64,000 nucleotides of DNA from Bradymonadales bacterium (GTDB lineage: Bacteria; Myxococcota_A; Bradymonadia; JAFGEP01): contig JAFGEP010000044.1 in NCBI GenBank assembly GCA_016931535.1, positions 42,198 to 106,197 on the forward strand, given 5' to 3'. The notes below the pieces were generated by a model. That model saw nothing but the letters and a program-made list of their open reading frames with translations. It was not told the DNA's origin and ran no database searches. The position numbers were made by a program, and so were the translations under genes. Below are positions 53,579-63,913 of this stretch, one piece after another. Position 1 is the first letter of the stretch, and the number at the start of each line of letters is the position of its first letter.

Positions 53579-55087
53579 CTACTGACTGCACTCCTCCGGG
53601 ATGGGTAGATCCGCGGTGAGGGCCAGGTACAGATGGATATCGTCCCGATGGGTGGCGGAGGCGGCCTGGAACAGGGTCTGCAGCGGAAGGCTCTCCGGTA
53701 GCTCCAGGCGGACATGCCAGGGTTGAGGCACGTCGGCCAGCGCCACGTTGAGAAGGTCGCGCAGCCTTTCGGCCGGGAAAGCGGAAAGGTAGCAGAGGTT
53801 GGCCGGCTGCTGCCAGCTGGAATGCCAGACCTGGACGACGCGGTTCAGGACGGTGATCGTAACCGGAGCGTCGGTGGTTCCATCGGTGCGGAACGCGAAG
53901 TAGACGTCGGGACCCAGGTGGGACCCCCCGACGATGGCCGTCGATGCGCCGGCATTGCGAAGCTGTTCCAGGGTGGTTATTGCGGTTCGGAGGTCTGTAG
54001 CCTGGTCGAACATCACGAACACCGTGGCATCGCCAAGGCCGCTTACGGCTTGGACCAGGTCTCCAGAGACCGGAGCAGGATCCGGGGCGGCAGGGGTAGC
54101 GAGCCAGTGCTGCGAGATCCCCCCCGAGGTCCCTCGAATCCCCAGGGCGACACCAGCACCCTCAGGGTTCAGGGCCGGGGCGACCAGAAAGGGGTCGATG
54201 TTGGAGCGCATGCGCTGGAGCAGGGTATCGATCCGCACCGTTCCCGCCAGCATTGCCGACTGGGCGGGTTGCTCAGGGGTGGTCGGTTCCGGCTGGTCCT
54301 CCCCCCTGGTGGCCAGCGCCACGATGATGGCCACAATAGCCGCGACCACGGCTACCATGCCACCGATCAGGGCGATGGGCATCCAGCGTCTACTGCCGGC
54401 CTCCACAACCGGTTCTTGACTGGTGGGGGTGGCGGAGGGGATGATCACAGAGGACCGGGCGCCGTAAGCGGCTTGATCTCCGACAGGAGCGCCTGCGCCG
54501 ATGATCACCTGGCCGGGCATCTGTACCGGACCTGCCATGGGTGCACCCACCGCAGGTAGCGAAGGGGGACTCCCCTCGTTTTTGACCGGCTCGTAACCTT
54601 CCATCCGCTTGAATACATCGATATCCAGCGCCTGGGTCATGGCTTCTGCTGAGGCGACGGCTGCTCCGCCGACCACGACCCGCCGACGGGCCTTGGTCCT
54701 CTTTCCGCCAGGCCCTTCGGGGCCGAACTCTCCGGTGGCCTCCGGGTTGAACGGAGCGGATCCGCTGGGCCCCATACCCTCACCGGCAGGTTGCGAAGTC
54801 GGGTAGGAGCCCGACTCCGACAGGTAGGGGGTGCTTCCGGTGATGGTCGGAGGTCTGGGTGCCGGTTGGCCCCTGTAGTTGATTCCGGTGGGAGGACCGG
54901 ATGGGCTAGGTCCGCCGTGCTGACCGGGTGGCGCGAAGGCGGCGGGAGCGGATGGCGTTGCCCCTGAAGCCGGGGCGGGAACCATCAACGTGTGACAGGT
55001 ATGACAGGGTATCCGACCTCCAGAGCGCTGGAAGTTCTCTGGGGACTCGTCAAACGATAGGCCGCATTTTGGACAGATGAGCCACAT
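53579..55087 (-). CDS. Zinc-ribbon membrane protein
   Basis: A 502-residue protein beginning with an MJ0042-type zinc ribbon (CPKCG at residues 5-9 and CHTC at 29-32). A long Pro/Gly-rich disordered region (about 35-240) follows, then one membrane segment (PIALIGGMVAVVAAIVAIIVAL) and an extracytoplasmic domain of about 230 residues that I do not recognise. Proteins with this plan are common in Myxococcota. The ATG at 55087 has only a weak ribosome-binding site. It is divergent from the FHA-ABC gene; the 291-bp gap contains a TTGACA at 55135 without a good -10. Confidence 0.78.
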   Translation of the reverse strand: MWLICPKCGLSFDESPENFQRSGGRIPCHTCHTLMVPAPASGATPSAPAAFAPPGQHGGPSPSGPPTGINYRGQPAPRPPTITGSTPYLSESGSYPTSQPAGEGMGPSGSAPFNPEATGEFGPEGPGGKRTKARRRVVVGGAAVASAEAMTQALDIDVFKRMEGYEPVKNEGSPPSLPAVGAPMAGPVQMPGQVIIGAGAPVGDQAAYGARSSVIIPSATPTSQEPVVEAGSRRWMPIALIGGMVAVVAAIVAIIVALATRGEDQPEPTTPEQPAQSAMLAGTVRIDTLLQRMRSNIDPFLVAPALNPEGAGVALGIRGTSGGISQHWLATPAAPDPAPVSGDLVQAVSGLGDATVFVMFDQATDLRTAITTLEQLRNAGASTAIVGGSHLGPDVYFAFRTDGTTDAPVTITVLNRVVQVWHSSWQQPANLCYLSAFPAERLRDLLNVALADVPQPWHVRLELPESLPLQTLFQAASATHRDDIHLYLALTADLPIPEECSQ

Positions 55088-55378
55088 CTGGCTTGTGCAA
55101 TGTTCCTATGGCATCACGGGATCCGGCCTTTCCCTTGACACCGGTGGATTTCCACCTCGTCCGCCCTTGTCGCCTCCGTCCCCACCAGCTGCCGACGCCT
55201 TTGGGTTCTCCCTCTATGAAGGTGTGCATCGAATCGGTTCGGAGCAACCCCTTCGTGGGGAGGCGGGCCTCAGAATAAATCCAACCGCCAGGTGTTGCAA
55301 CCTTGCCCGCACCTCATTAGAAAGACAATGAACCCAGATGTCGTACCGCCCCGGTGACTTCAGGGCAGCGAGCGTCCA

Positions 55379-58300
55379 ATGGCCGAAGGTCAAAAGCAGG
55401 TCGATCTCCCCGCGGTCGTGATCCGAGTGGGGAGCAAACGGGACAACGAGTTGGTCTTCCAGCGCCCCACGGTATCGGGGTACCACGCCCGCATCTTCCA
55501 GGAGGAGAAGACCGATCGCTGGATGCTCGAAGATCTCGGCAGCACCAACGGCACCTACCTGCGCGGAGCCAAGTTGGTACCCGGTTCTCCTGTGGAGGTG
55601 AAGGCGGGTGACCTCGTTTTCTTGGGGAAGACGTTCCATTTCACCGTCAGCGAGGAGATCCTCTCCAGGGCTCGTCCATTTGACCAGGGGGAGATAAAAC
55701 GGCTGGAGCACACCCCTCCCGGTGAGAGCGCACCGACCCCTCTGGCCGAGCTGGAGTTGCCGCTGGTCCCCGACCTGCCGGCCACTCCACCAGGGGGAAG
55801 GGTCACGGTGCCGGGTCGCCAAGGACCCCTGCTCTCCCCGCTCTCCAGGCCCCGTCCCGTACCTTGGTCCGGTGCACCCTCTCCGACCGAAGAAACCCTT
55901 GTCGGTCGTGAGGGGGTGGAGCTGACCCTGGAGCTGCCGCCTGAGGTGTTGAGCCGGGTGAGCGAAGAGGGTCGATCCCGCCTGGCCGGCGGTTCGCCCC
56001 GATTACAGGCCACACCGCCACCTCCCCCCGATGCTCCTTCCATCTCCATCGGTTATGCCGATGACAACACGGTCCAGCTCAAGAACCCGGTAGTCTCCGG
56101 ACATCACGCCCGGCTTTATCGGGTGGAGGACCACTATGTGCTGGAGGACCAGGGGTCGACCAATGGGACCTGGGTCGGCGGTGAGCGGATTACTCGGTTA
56201 TGGGTGACCGCCGACGACCAGTTCAGCGTGGGCAACGATACCCTGCGGGTGTCCGACCTGCTCCGCTACTTTTCGGAGAAGCCCCAGGACAGCTGGGCTC
56301 TGCCAGCCCCGGCCATTCCGGCGCTGGATCGGCCGATCCGCATCGGACGCAATCCGGAGTGTGACATCCGCCTCGATGCTCCCATGGTCTCCGGCTTCCA
56401 TGCAAGTCTGGTCCCTATCAGCCATGGTCGCTACCGGGTCGAGGACCTGGGAAGCACCAACGGGACCTTTGTCAACTCCAGGGAAAACCGGGTGACAACC
56501 GCCACCGTCGGATCACAGGATGTCCTTTTCCTGGGCTCGTACCGTCTGCCGGTGAGCCGGCTGGAGTCCCTGATCGCACAGGTGACCGGCGAGTACGAGG
56601 TGGTCATCCCTCCCGAAAAAGAGGTCATGCTCATCGGACGGGACGAGTCCTGCGACATCGTCCTCAGCTCGCCCCAGGTCTCCCGCACTCATGCCGAGCT
56701 CCGTCGCCTGTCGGATGGGACCTTTGAGGTCAGGGACCTGGGAAGCATCAACGGGACGTTCATCAATGGGCAGCGGATCAAGACGCGGGTGATCTCTCCT
56801 GTCGACCTGCTGTCCTTCGCCAACTACCGGATGCGGCTGGACGTATCAGCAGGCGTGGTCCGCCGGGATTACCACGGCGACATCATGCTACAGGCCGAAC
56901 GGGTGACCGTGCGCGTTCGAGACCGGAGCAGTCCGGAGGGCTACAAGACCCTGCTGGCAGACGTCAGCTTCACGGTATATCCGACCGAGTTCGTGGGGCT
57001 GATGGGACCTTCCGGGGCGGGTAAGACCACCCTGATGATGGCCCTGAACGGCTACACCCTGCCAACCGCCGGGCGCAGTCTGATCAACGGGTATGATCTC
57101 TACTCCAACTACAACAGCTTTCGCGGCGCCATCGGCTATGTCCCGCAAGACGATATCATCTACCACGAGCTGACCGTCTTCGAGTCTCTCTATTTTACCG
57201 CCAAGCTCCGTCTTCCCCCCGACACCACCGATGCCGAGATCCGCGGCAAGATCGAGGACCTCCTGGAAAAGCTGGAGATCTCGAACACCCGCGAGGTCAT
57301 TATCGGGGATGCCCTGAAAAAAGGGATCAGCGGCGGCGAACGAAAACGGGTCAACCTGGCCCAGGAGCTCATTACCGAGCCCAGCCTGCTCTTTTTGGAT
57401 GAGCCCACCAGCGGACTGGCCAGCCAGGACGCCATCAACGTGATGAACCTGCTCAGGCGCCTGGCGAACGAGGGCCGAACCATCCTGTTGACGATCCACC
57501 AGCCCTCCCTGGAGGCCTATCGCAAGCTGGACAACGTCATCTATCTCTTCCACGGCCGGATGGTCTACTACGGTCCGGCCTATCCGGACGGCATCTCCTT
57601 CTTCTTTCCCGAGGTGGATCTGGGAACGCCGGAAGGTCACCTGTTGCTGTCCGATCCGGGAAATGCCCTGAAAGCGCTGGCGGAAGACCAGAAGCGGTCC
57701 AACGAGCGCTCGGATCCCGAACAGGCCCTGACCCTGGCGCTCAAGCAGCGCTGCTCCGACTATCTCGGGTCGATGCAGTTCAAGGACTATGTGCACGACC
57801 GCTCGGTAGCTCCCCGGGATCGCGTCCGCCTCGGCGAAGGAAGCAAGCAGAAGACAGAGCGGCGAGGCTGGCTACGGCAATGGGGGATTCTCACCCGTCG
57901 ATGCTTGACCATCAAGCGCAAGGATGTCGTCAATACCGCCATACTCTTGCTTCAGGCCCCCGTCATCGGGGTGGTGCTGTGGCTGGTTTTCGCCGGCCGG
58001 ATGACCTCGCCTTTTCAGCGGTTGGAGCACGGGCCATCGGCCTTGTTCTTGCTGGTGATGAGCGCCGTGTGGTTCGGCTGCTCCAACTCGGCTCGTGAGA
58101 TCGTCAAGGAGCAAGCCATTTATCGGCGAGAGCGGATGGTGAACCTGATCATCGGGAGCTATGTGCTCTCCAAGTTCACCGTGCTGGGAGCGTTATGTGC
58201 GCTCCAATGTGCCATCTTGCTGGGAATGGTCTATCCCGCCCTGGGGTATGAGGGGTGTTTTCTTGTTCACTACCTGGTTCTTTTTCTGGTCAGCTTGTGT

Positions 58301-58927
58301 GGGGTCGGGATCGGACTGACCTTGAGCGCCATGGTGCGCTCGGCAGAGGCGGCCACGGCGCTGGTTCCGTTGCTCCTGATCCCTCAGATCATGCTGGGAG
58401 GCATCCTCATCCCCACCCACGATCTGAACCTTCCCATGGGTATCCTCTCCAACGCCATGGTGGCTCGCTGGGGGTATGAGGGGGTGCTGCACGTGGAGTA
58501 CGGCAAGGACGACCTGGATGCGATCCGCCAGCAATGCGGAATCGACGCCTGTCCCGATCCGCTGGGGGCGAAGGAGTCCTCTCCGGTAGAGGACACTGCC
58601 GGACCGCGATTGTTGACGACGCTGTTTGGCCAGATGGAGGAGCGAAGCTATCTGCCTCGAGGGGTCGGGGAGGAGACGGACATCTGCACGATCCTGTGTA
58701 CCAATACCCGGCGCGGTGCCGAGCTGACTCCGCTGGAACGGGCCTTTGGCCTGGATCTCGATCGCGAGGGTTCCCTGCGCCACCGCTACCACCAGGAGTA
58801 CGGGGTGGGTGTCCAGGGTGTCCAGGTCGGTCTGCCCGTGGTGTTGCTCGTCCTTTTCTTCCTCAACGCCTTGTTGTTTGGACTGGTGTGTTCCATCCTG
58901 CGCTTGAAGGATGTGGAGGTGGGCTGA
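55379..58927 (+). CDS. ABCG-type ABC transporter with four N-terminal FHA domains
   Basis: A single 1182-residue chain. FHA domains lie at about residues 10-80, 220-290, 315-385 and 410-480, each with GS(T/I)NGT and a preceding VSGxHA or VSRTHA loop. The ABC ATPase follows: Walker A GPSGAGKTT near 543, signature ISGGERKRVNL near 650, Walker B LLFLDEPTSGL near 673. An ABC2-type membrane domain with six hydrophobic segments starts near 850 and has a long loop before the last one, as in White/ABCG half-transporters. Phosphothreonine binding by the FHA domains probably controls transport. The kinase gene 16 bp downstream is the obvious partner (inference). Confidence 0.92.
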   Translation: MAEGQKQVDLPAVVIRVGSKRDNELVFQRPTVSGYHARIFQEEKTDRWMLEDLGSTNGTYLRGAKLVPGSPVEVKAGDLVFLGKTFHFTVSEEILSRARPFDQGEIKRLEHTPPGESAPTPLAELELPLVPDLPATPPGGRVTVPGRQGPLLSPLSRPRPVPWSGAPSPTEETLVGREGVELTLELPPEVLSRVSEEGRSRLAGGSPRLQATPPPPPDAPSISIGYADDNTVQLKNPVVSGHHARLYRVEDHYVLEDQGSTNGTWVGGERITRLWVTADDQFSVGNDTLRVSDLLRYFSEKPQDSWALPAPAIPALDRPIRIGRNPECDIRLDAPMVSGFHASLVPISHGRYRVEDLGSTNGTFVNSRENRVTTATVGSQDVLFLGSYRLPVSRLESLIAQVTGEYEVVIPPEKEVMLIGRDESCDIVLSSPQVSRTHAELRRLSDGTFEVRDLGSINGTFINGQRIKTRVISPVDLLSFANYRMRLDVSAGVVRRDYHGDIMLQAERVTVRVRDRSSPEGYKTLLADVSFTVYPTEFVGLMGPSGAGKTTLMMALNGYTLPTAGRSLINGYDLYSNYNSFRGAIGYVPQDDIIYHELTVFESLYFTAKLRLPPDTTDAEIRGKIEDLLEKLEISNTREVIIGDALKKGISGGERKRVNLAQELITEPSLLFLDEPTSGLASQDAINVMNLLRRLANEGRTILLTIHQPSLEAYRKLDNVIYLFHGRMVYYGPAYPDGISFFFPEVDLGTPEGHLLLSDPGNALKALAEDQKRSNERSDPEQALTLALKQRCSDYLGSMQFKDYVHDRSVAPRDRVRLGEGSKQKTERRGWLRQWGILTRRCLTIKRKDVVNTAILLLQAPVIGVVLWLVFAGRMTSPFQRLEHGPSALFLLVMSAVWFGCSNSAREIVKEQAIYRRERMVNLIIGSYVLSKFTVLGALCALQCAILLGMVYPALGYEGCFLVHYLVLFLVSLCGVGIGLTLSAMVRSAEAATALVPLLLIPQIMLGGILIPTHDLNLPMGILSNAMVARWGYEGVLHVEYGKDDLDAIRQQCGIDACPDPLGAKESSPVEDTAGPRLLTTLFGQMEERSYLPRGVGEETDICTILCTNTRRGAELTPLERAFGLDLDREGSLRHRYHQEYGVGVQGVQVGLPVVLLVLFFLNALLFGLVCSILRLKDVEVG

Positions 58928-58943
58928 TAAGAGGTCGGTCGCC

Positions 58944-60809
58944 ATGAGATGCTCCAACTGTGGTGAGCACAACGCACCCGGGATGCGCTTTTGCGTCGCT
59001 TGTGGTACGGCCCTCGCCCTCGAGACCGGCGCCCTCCCTCATCCCGAGGAAGAGCCCTCCCTGATCTCCCCGGGGACGGTGCTCAAGGCCACCTACGAGG
59101 TCCTTCACCCCCTGGGGGAGGGGGGGGCCGGCGTGGTGTACGAAGGACGGCACATCGATCTGGGCCACCCGGTGGCCATCAAGGTGCTCTTCGGCCATCT
59201 GGCCCGCAACCCCACCATCCGAGCGCGCTTCATCGAGGAAGGACGGATCCAGGCCAACCTGAGACATCCCAACGTGGTGCAGGTCCACGACACCATCGAG
59301 GAAGAGGGTCGGGTTGCCATCGTAATGGAGTACATCGACGGGGAGTCTCTCCACACCTTCATCCACCGGCAGCGGCAGCCGGTGCCCCTGCTCTTTGCCA
59401 TCCACCTTGCTCTGAGGCTGCTGGCCGGTCTGGGCACGGCCCACGCTGCCGGCGTGGTCCACCGAGACATCAAGCCGGGCAATATCCTCCTGGCGCGGGT
59501 GGAAGAGGGGCTGGTGCCCAAGCTGTGCGACTTCGGCATCGCCAAGGTCGAGGCTGCTCGCGGTCGGACGGTCACCGGCACCAAGATGGGCACGGTCTAC
59601 TACATGGCCCCGGAACAGTTCGAAGACGCACGAGCCGTAGACTTGCGCGCAGATATCTACGCCTTCGGGGTGACCTTCTACGAGCTTCTCACCCAGCGGC
59701 TTCCCTTCGAGTCGGAGAACGAGTTCGCCGTGATCAAGGCCCACCTCGAAGTGGACCCTCCCAGCCCCCGGTCCTTTCGTTCCGACCTCTCGCCCGACTT
59801 GGAGCAGGTGGTGCGCAAGGCTCTGGCCAAGCAGCCCGGGGATCGATTCCAGAGCTGCCAGCAGATGGCACAAGCCTTGATTGCGCTACCAGGCTTCGAG
59901 ACACTCAAGGGCTATGTGAGTCACCCGGTGGTTCTGGATGGACTGGACCTTCCAACCCGAGGCGTCGCGGAACCTGGCCCTGTTCCCCGGAGAGTCTCCC
60001 CATTGGGCTTGCAGTCCCCCAAGGGGGAAGAGAGATCCGCCGGTCAGCGCCTTGCCTCCCCGCCTACCTCGGCGACCCTGCTTGGTCCTCCGGCCAGGAA
60101 GAGTGGTGAGACTCGCAGTGTGCCTTGGTTTCCCATTTTCTTAGCTGTCTTTGCCGTGATCCTGGCGGCCAGTGTGGTGCTGTGGTGGTCGCGTCACCAG
60201 CAGGACAGTTCGATGAGTGGTGAGAAGCATGGGACCGAACCCACGGAAGCCGTTTCCACCTCTCAGAGCGCTGGTTCTCTGGTGGTCGAGGCACTCCCCG
60301 GCACCGAGGGAAGTGAGCATCCGGTGCTGCCTTTCGACAAGAACGATCCATCGGTGGCGGCGCTGGGAAACGGTGAGGCAACCTCGGAGATCTCGGTACA
60401 GACCTGTCTCGCTCTGGTCGAGGATCTCGCCGCGGTTCTTTCCTTGACAGGCACGGGGGAGCCGGAGACGGCTGCTCTGTTGGAACAGGCGGCCGAACCT
60501 TGCCGGCAGCTACTGCTGGAGTCGGTAGGAAACAATCGGTTCGACCTGTTGTGGGCCCAGGTACACGCCGACCAGCTGCTGATCGCCCGCCACCTCTTAC
60601 GAGGGCACCAGGCCGTGGAAACGGAGCGCCGATGTCTCCAGATGGCCCTGGCTCATCGCGCCTATGGGCGGGCGATCGATCGGATCCGGTCCGATCTGGA
60701 AGCCGAGGGGTTGCTCGATTTCGAGGCCGACTCGATGCGGGAAGTGGGGCGTGGTCTACAGGAGAACCAGTCCCGGCTGGAGGCCCACTTTCCAGAATGT
60801 CCCTGGTAA
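58944..60809 (+). CDS. Transmembrane Ser/Thr protein kinase with N-terminal zinc ribbon
   Basis: A 621-residue kinase. A zinc ribbon (Cys3, Cys6, Cys17, Cys20) precedes the kinase domain (about 50-320) with LGEGGAGVVYEG, Lys80 in AIKV, HRDIKPGNIL (catalytic Asp175), DFGIAK and GTVYYMAPEQF. A juxtamembrane linker is followed by one membrane helix (about 393-415) and a helical extracytoplasmic domain of about 200 residues with no family I know. The ATG at 58944 lies 16 bp after the FHA-ABC stop; GAGG is 9 bases upstream. Operon position suggests it phosphorylates that transporter. Confidence 0.92.
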   Translation: MRCSNCGEHNAPGMRFCVACGTALALETGALPHPEEEPSLISPGTVLKATYEVLHPLGEGGAGVVYEGRHIDLGHPVAIKVLFGHLARNPTIRARFIEEGRIQANLRHPNVVQVHDTIEEEGRVAIVMEYIDGESLHTFIHRQRQPVPLLFAIHLALRLLAGLGTAHAAGVVHRDIKPGNILLARVEEGLVPKLCDFGIAKVEAARGRTVTGTKMGTVYYMAPEQFEDARAVDLRADIYAFGVTFYELLTQRLPFESENEFAVIKAHLEVDPPSPRSFRSDLSPDLEQVVRKALAKQPGDRFQSCQQMAQALIALPGFETLKGYVSHPVVLDGLDLPTRGVAEPGPVPRRVSPLGLQSPKGEERSAGQRLASPPTSATLLGPPARKSGETRSVPWFPIFLAVFAVILAASVVLWWSRHQQDSSMSGEKHGTEPTEAVSTSQSAGSLVVEALPGTEGSEHPVLPFDKNDPSVAALGNGEATSEISVQTCLALVEDLAAVLSLTGTGEPETAALLEQAAEPCRQLLLESVGNNRFDLLWAQVHADQLLIARHLLRGHQAVETERRCLQMALAHRAYGRAIDRIRSDLEAEGLLDFEADSMREVGRGLQENQSRLEAHFPECPW

Positions 60810-60868
60810 CCCGAACGAAGCGGAAGAGAAGGTGGACTTGCCATAAAGGAACGCTGGTGTTCGCGGCC

Positions 60869-60897
60869 TGGGCAGAATTGGCCAGGCGAGGTACAAT
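60869..60897 (+). promoter_or_regulatory. Candidate promoter of the AAA protein gene
   Basis: TGGGCA (4 of 6 matches) and TACAAT (5 of 6) are separated by 17 bases, about 80 bases before the ATG at 60978. Confidence 0.4.
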
Positions 60898-60977
60898 CAT
60901 TGCAGGCGACATGGCCTTGACAGGTCGCCAGGCAGGGATCAGGCCCCGACCCCTCGTATCGAAGGCGGGTACCAACA

Positions 60978-63317
60978 ATGTCCTCAGTCAATGTACCTTC
61001 ATCCGAGCAGCAGGAAGGCGGCACCACACCCTCACCATCCGGCGGCCAGCCACCGGTCGCCCAGACCGACGCGGTCACCTCCGTTGCCGATGGCGACCGG
61101 CAGGTCACACCCTATGCTAGCGGGGACGAGCAGCTGGACGACTTCTTGGGCTACCTGATGCTCTGCCTGAAGCGGTATATCGCTCGATATGGCTACCGGT
61201 TGATCGATGCCACCGGCACGCTGAGCAACCTGTATGTCAGCCTGTGCGAGAGCGAGATGGTGCTCAACCAGCAGGAGACGGCGGCTATCCGGGAACGTTG
61301 GGGAGAACAGCTCAACTGGCCCGCCGAGTCCGATGTCGCTGCTGAGATCGGCGAGCACCTGGAAAAGATGGACCGACGAAGGGCGGTGACCCGTGCGTCG
61401 GGCGGCCTCGATCGACTTCCCCTGGAGGCCTTGAAGGAACGCGCCGGGTTGAGCCAACGGCAGCTCTTGCTGCTGGTGGCCGCCTTGGGCCCCGTGATCT
61501 CGGTGGACGTGGCACGCCTGTACACCTTTGCCTGGGCCGATTTTGCCATCAAGCGGCCCACCGTTGGGTTCCTGGCGGAGCTGATTGCCGAAAAACCGGG
61601 CGATGTCCGCGACCTGATGGTGGACCTTTCCGAGAACAGCCCCCTCGTTCGCCATCGCCTGGTGCTGCTCGGGACCTCCGCGGCCTCCGATCGACTGACC
61701 CCGCTCTTGCACCAGCCGGTTCACGTCCCCCAGCGGGTCGTCACCTACCTTTTGGGACACCCCCTGGGCTCCATCGAACGCAGCCACGACGGCTGCCAGC
61801 TCGATCTGCCCGCCAGCGCGCTGGATCCTCGACTCCTGGTTCTGCCGGCGGAGACCTTGGCCACCCTCTCCTCCGCTCTGGATCATGCCATTCAGCATTC
61901 CCACCGGAGACCTCGCCTGCTTCTGCTCGGCATGTCGGGGGCCGGACGCCGGACCGCGCTCCATAGCTTGGCGGCGGTCCATGGGATCGGCCTGTTGACC
62001 GTCAACCTGTCCTATCTGCCCCAGGAACCGGAGCTCTTCGAGACCCAGCTGGCGGAGATCTGCCGAGAGGCGCTGCTGAGGGGCGTGATGCTCCTGATCC
62101 GAGGGGACCAGGCCTTCTCCGACCGCGAACAGACGCAACAGGTGGCCCGCCCTCTGATGCGTATTCTCGGCCCCTACGAGGGCCTGCTCGCCTTGACCGC
62201 CCGGTCCCACACACCGCTTTTGGCGGGGGTGGTCGGGGATCTCTTCGAGATTACCTTTCCCCCGGTTCAGGCAGCCGACCAGAGAAACCTGTGGAAACGC
62301 GCCATCGAGGAGCTCCACTGCAGCGCGGAGGAGCAGGCCCCGGCCATCCTGACCCAGCGAATGAGCGTCTCTCCTGGCCAGATCTACCAGGCTGTCGCCG
62401 AGGCTCGATCCCGCTCTCTGGTTACCCATGGAGAGCAACAACGGCCCCGCTTGCGGATCGAGGAGATCACCCAGGCGGTTCGACGTCGCGCCGACCATAC
62501 GCTAGGCACCATCGCCCAGCCCTACTCCACCACGCTCAACTGGACCGATGTCATCCTCCCGGACGATGTGTTCTTACGGCTCCGGGAGATCCTGGCCCAC
62601 GCCCGCTACCGGGAGAAGGTCTACGATCAGTGGGAGTTCCGCCAGAAGATCTCCTACGGACATGGGCTATCCTGCCTGTTCTCCGGCCCCCCCGGCACCG
62701 GCAAGACCATGATGGCTGCTATCCTGGCCAAAGAGCTGGGCCGGGAGATCTTCCGGGTGGATCTTTCCCGGGTGGTGAGCAAGTGGATCGGCGAAACCGA
62801 GAAGAACCTGGCCATCGCCTTCGACGAGGCGGAAAAGGGCCAGGTTATCCTGCTCTTCGACGAGGCGGACTCCCTGTTCTCCAAGCGCACCAAGACGGAG
62901 TCGGCGCAGGACCGCTTCGCCAACATGGAGGTCAACTACCTCCTGCAGCGGATGGAAAACTACGACGGGATGACCATCCTCACCACCAACAAGGAGAAGG
63001 CCATCGACGAGGCCTTCAAGCGGCGCTTGAAGTTCCGCATCAACTTTCCCATCCCCGAGATGGCCCTGCGCGAAAAGCTGTGGCGCTCCATGATCACCTC
63101 CAAGGTCCGGCTGGCCCCCGATATCGACTTCGAGTTTCTGGCCAAGAAGTTCGAGGTCACCGGCGGTCACATCCGCAACGCCGTGCTCCGTGCCGCTTTC
63201 TATGCCGCGGAAGAGGGTGAGGTGATCACCTTCGACCACCTCTGGCGCGCGGCCCTGATCGAAGCCCGAGAGATGGGCATGGCGGTCCGCGACGAGTTCG
63301 CCGGCGAGGACTCCTGA
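60978..63317 (+). CDS. Tandem AAA ATPase with degenerate first module
   Basis: A 779-residue cytoplasmic protein. After a disordered N-terminus and a helical region that could include a winged helix, a first AAA-like module has a broken Walker A ([11 protein letters not shown] near residue 318, Arg in place of Lys) and a degenerate Walker B (LLIRGDQ). The second module is intact: [10 protein letters not shown] with Lys576, [10 protein letters not shown] near 624, and the sensor/arginine-finger region ([18 protein letters not shown]). Related CDC48-type ATPases occur alone or beside contractile injection systems; no such system is visible here. The start has a weak AAGGCGGG upstream. Confidence 0.85.
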   Translation: MSSVNVPSSEQQEGGTTPSPSGGQPPVAQTDAVTSVADGDRQVTPYASGDEQLDDFLGYLMLCLKRYIARYGYRLIDATGTLSNLYVSLCESEMVLNQQETAAIRERWGEQLNWPAESDVAAEIGEHLEKMDRRRAVTRASGGLDRLPLEALKERAGLSQRQLLLLVAALGPVISVDVARLYTFAWADFAIKRPTVGFLAELIAEKPGDVRDLMVDLSENSPLVRHRLVLLGTSAASDRLTPLLHQPVHVPQRVVTYLLGHPLGSIERSHDGCQLDLPASALDPRLLVLPAETLATLSSALDHAIQHSHRRPRLLLLGMSGAGRRTALHSLAAVHGIGLLTVNLSYLPQEPELFETQLAEICREALLRGVMLLIRGDQAFSDREQTQQVARPLMRILGPYEGLLALTARSHTPLLAGVVGDLFEITFPPVQAADQRNLWKRAIEELHCSAEEQAPAILTQRMSVSPGQIYQAVAEARSRSLVTHGEQQRPRLRIEEITQAVRRRADHTLGTIAQPYSTTLNWTDVILPDDVFLRLREILAHARYREKVYDQWEFRQKISYGHGLSCLFSGPPGTGKTMMAAILAKELGREIFRVDLSRVVSKWIGETEKNLAIAFDEAEKGQVILLFDEADSLFSKRTKTESAQDRFANMEVNYLLQRMENYDGMTILTTNKEKAIDEAFKRRLKFRINFPIPEMALREKLWRSMITSKVRLAPDIDFEFLAKKFEVTGGHIRNAVLRAAFYAAEEGEVITFDHLWRAALIEAREMGMAVRDEFAGEDS

Positions 63318-63445
63318 GCGATCTTCTTGCTGGATGTGTGGCGCTGGTGCGCCGGTGAACCAGTATGTTCGGGGTGAATCCCGGTGTGGGTTCTGTGGGG
63401 GTCGTCAAGACCAGGGTCGGTCGGACGGGAACCTGAACCCCAACC

Positions 63446-63892
63446 CTACAGGACAAACGGGTCGTCCTCGCTGTGGTCGCCGAGGTCGACCTCCTCCGTT
63501 CGGTGGACATGGAACTGTGCCTGGCCGCTCTTGATCCGACCCAAAAAGTACCGCTTGAGAGACCCCGACAACCGGCGCTGGATCGGGGGCACCAGGAGGA
63601 GCAAGCCGGCGATGTCGGTCAACAAGCCCGGTGTCAACAGCAGAGCGCCGGCGATCAAGACCAACAAACCATGCAGGATCGGATCGCCGGGAACCCTCCC
63701 CGCGAAGATCTCGCTGCGGATCTTCCGTACGATCCGGAGTCCTTGCCAGTGGGCCAGAACCGCTCCCACCACGCCGGTGCCCAGGATGATCCCGATGGTG
63801 GGCAACAACCCGATGCTCTTGCCGATCTCGATGAGGATCACCAGCTCGGCGATGGGTACCAGCGTGAGCAGGAGCAGGATCTTGATCAGCAT
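63446..63892 (-). CDS. fxsA: FxsA family membrane protein
   Basis: A small inner-membrane protein of 148 residues. Hydrophobic segments lie at about 3-22, 27-47 and 74-100. The family pattern LLLTLVPIAELVILIEIG, then GVVGAVLAHWQGLRIVRKI and LLLTPGLLTDIAGLLLLVPP, is clear. FxsA overproduction affects phage exclusion in E. coli; the molecular role is unknown. It is convergent with the AAA gene across 128 bp in which I saw only a 5-bp GC hairpin (63340-63353) without a T-run. Confidence 0.88.
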   Translation of the reverse strand: MLIKILLLLTLVPIAELVILIEIGKSIGLLPTIGIILGTGVVGAVLAHWQGLRIVRKIRSEIFAGRVPGDPILHGLLVLIAGALLLTPGLLTDIAGLLLLVPPIQRRLSGSLKRYFLGRIKSGQAQFHVHRTEEVDLGDHSEDDPFVL

Positions 63893-63913
63893 CGCGGCCT
63901 CATGACGGCGCCT

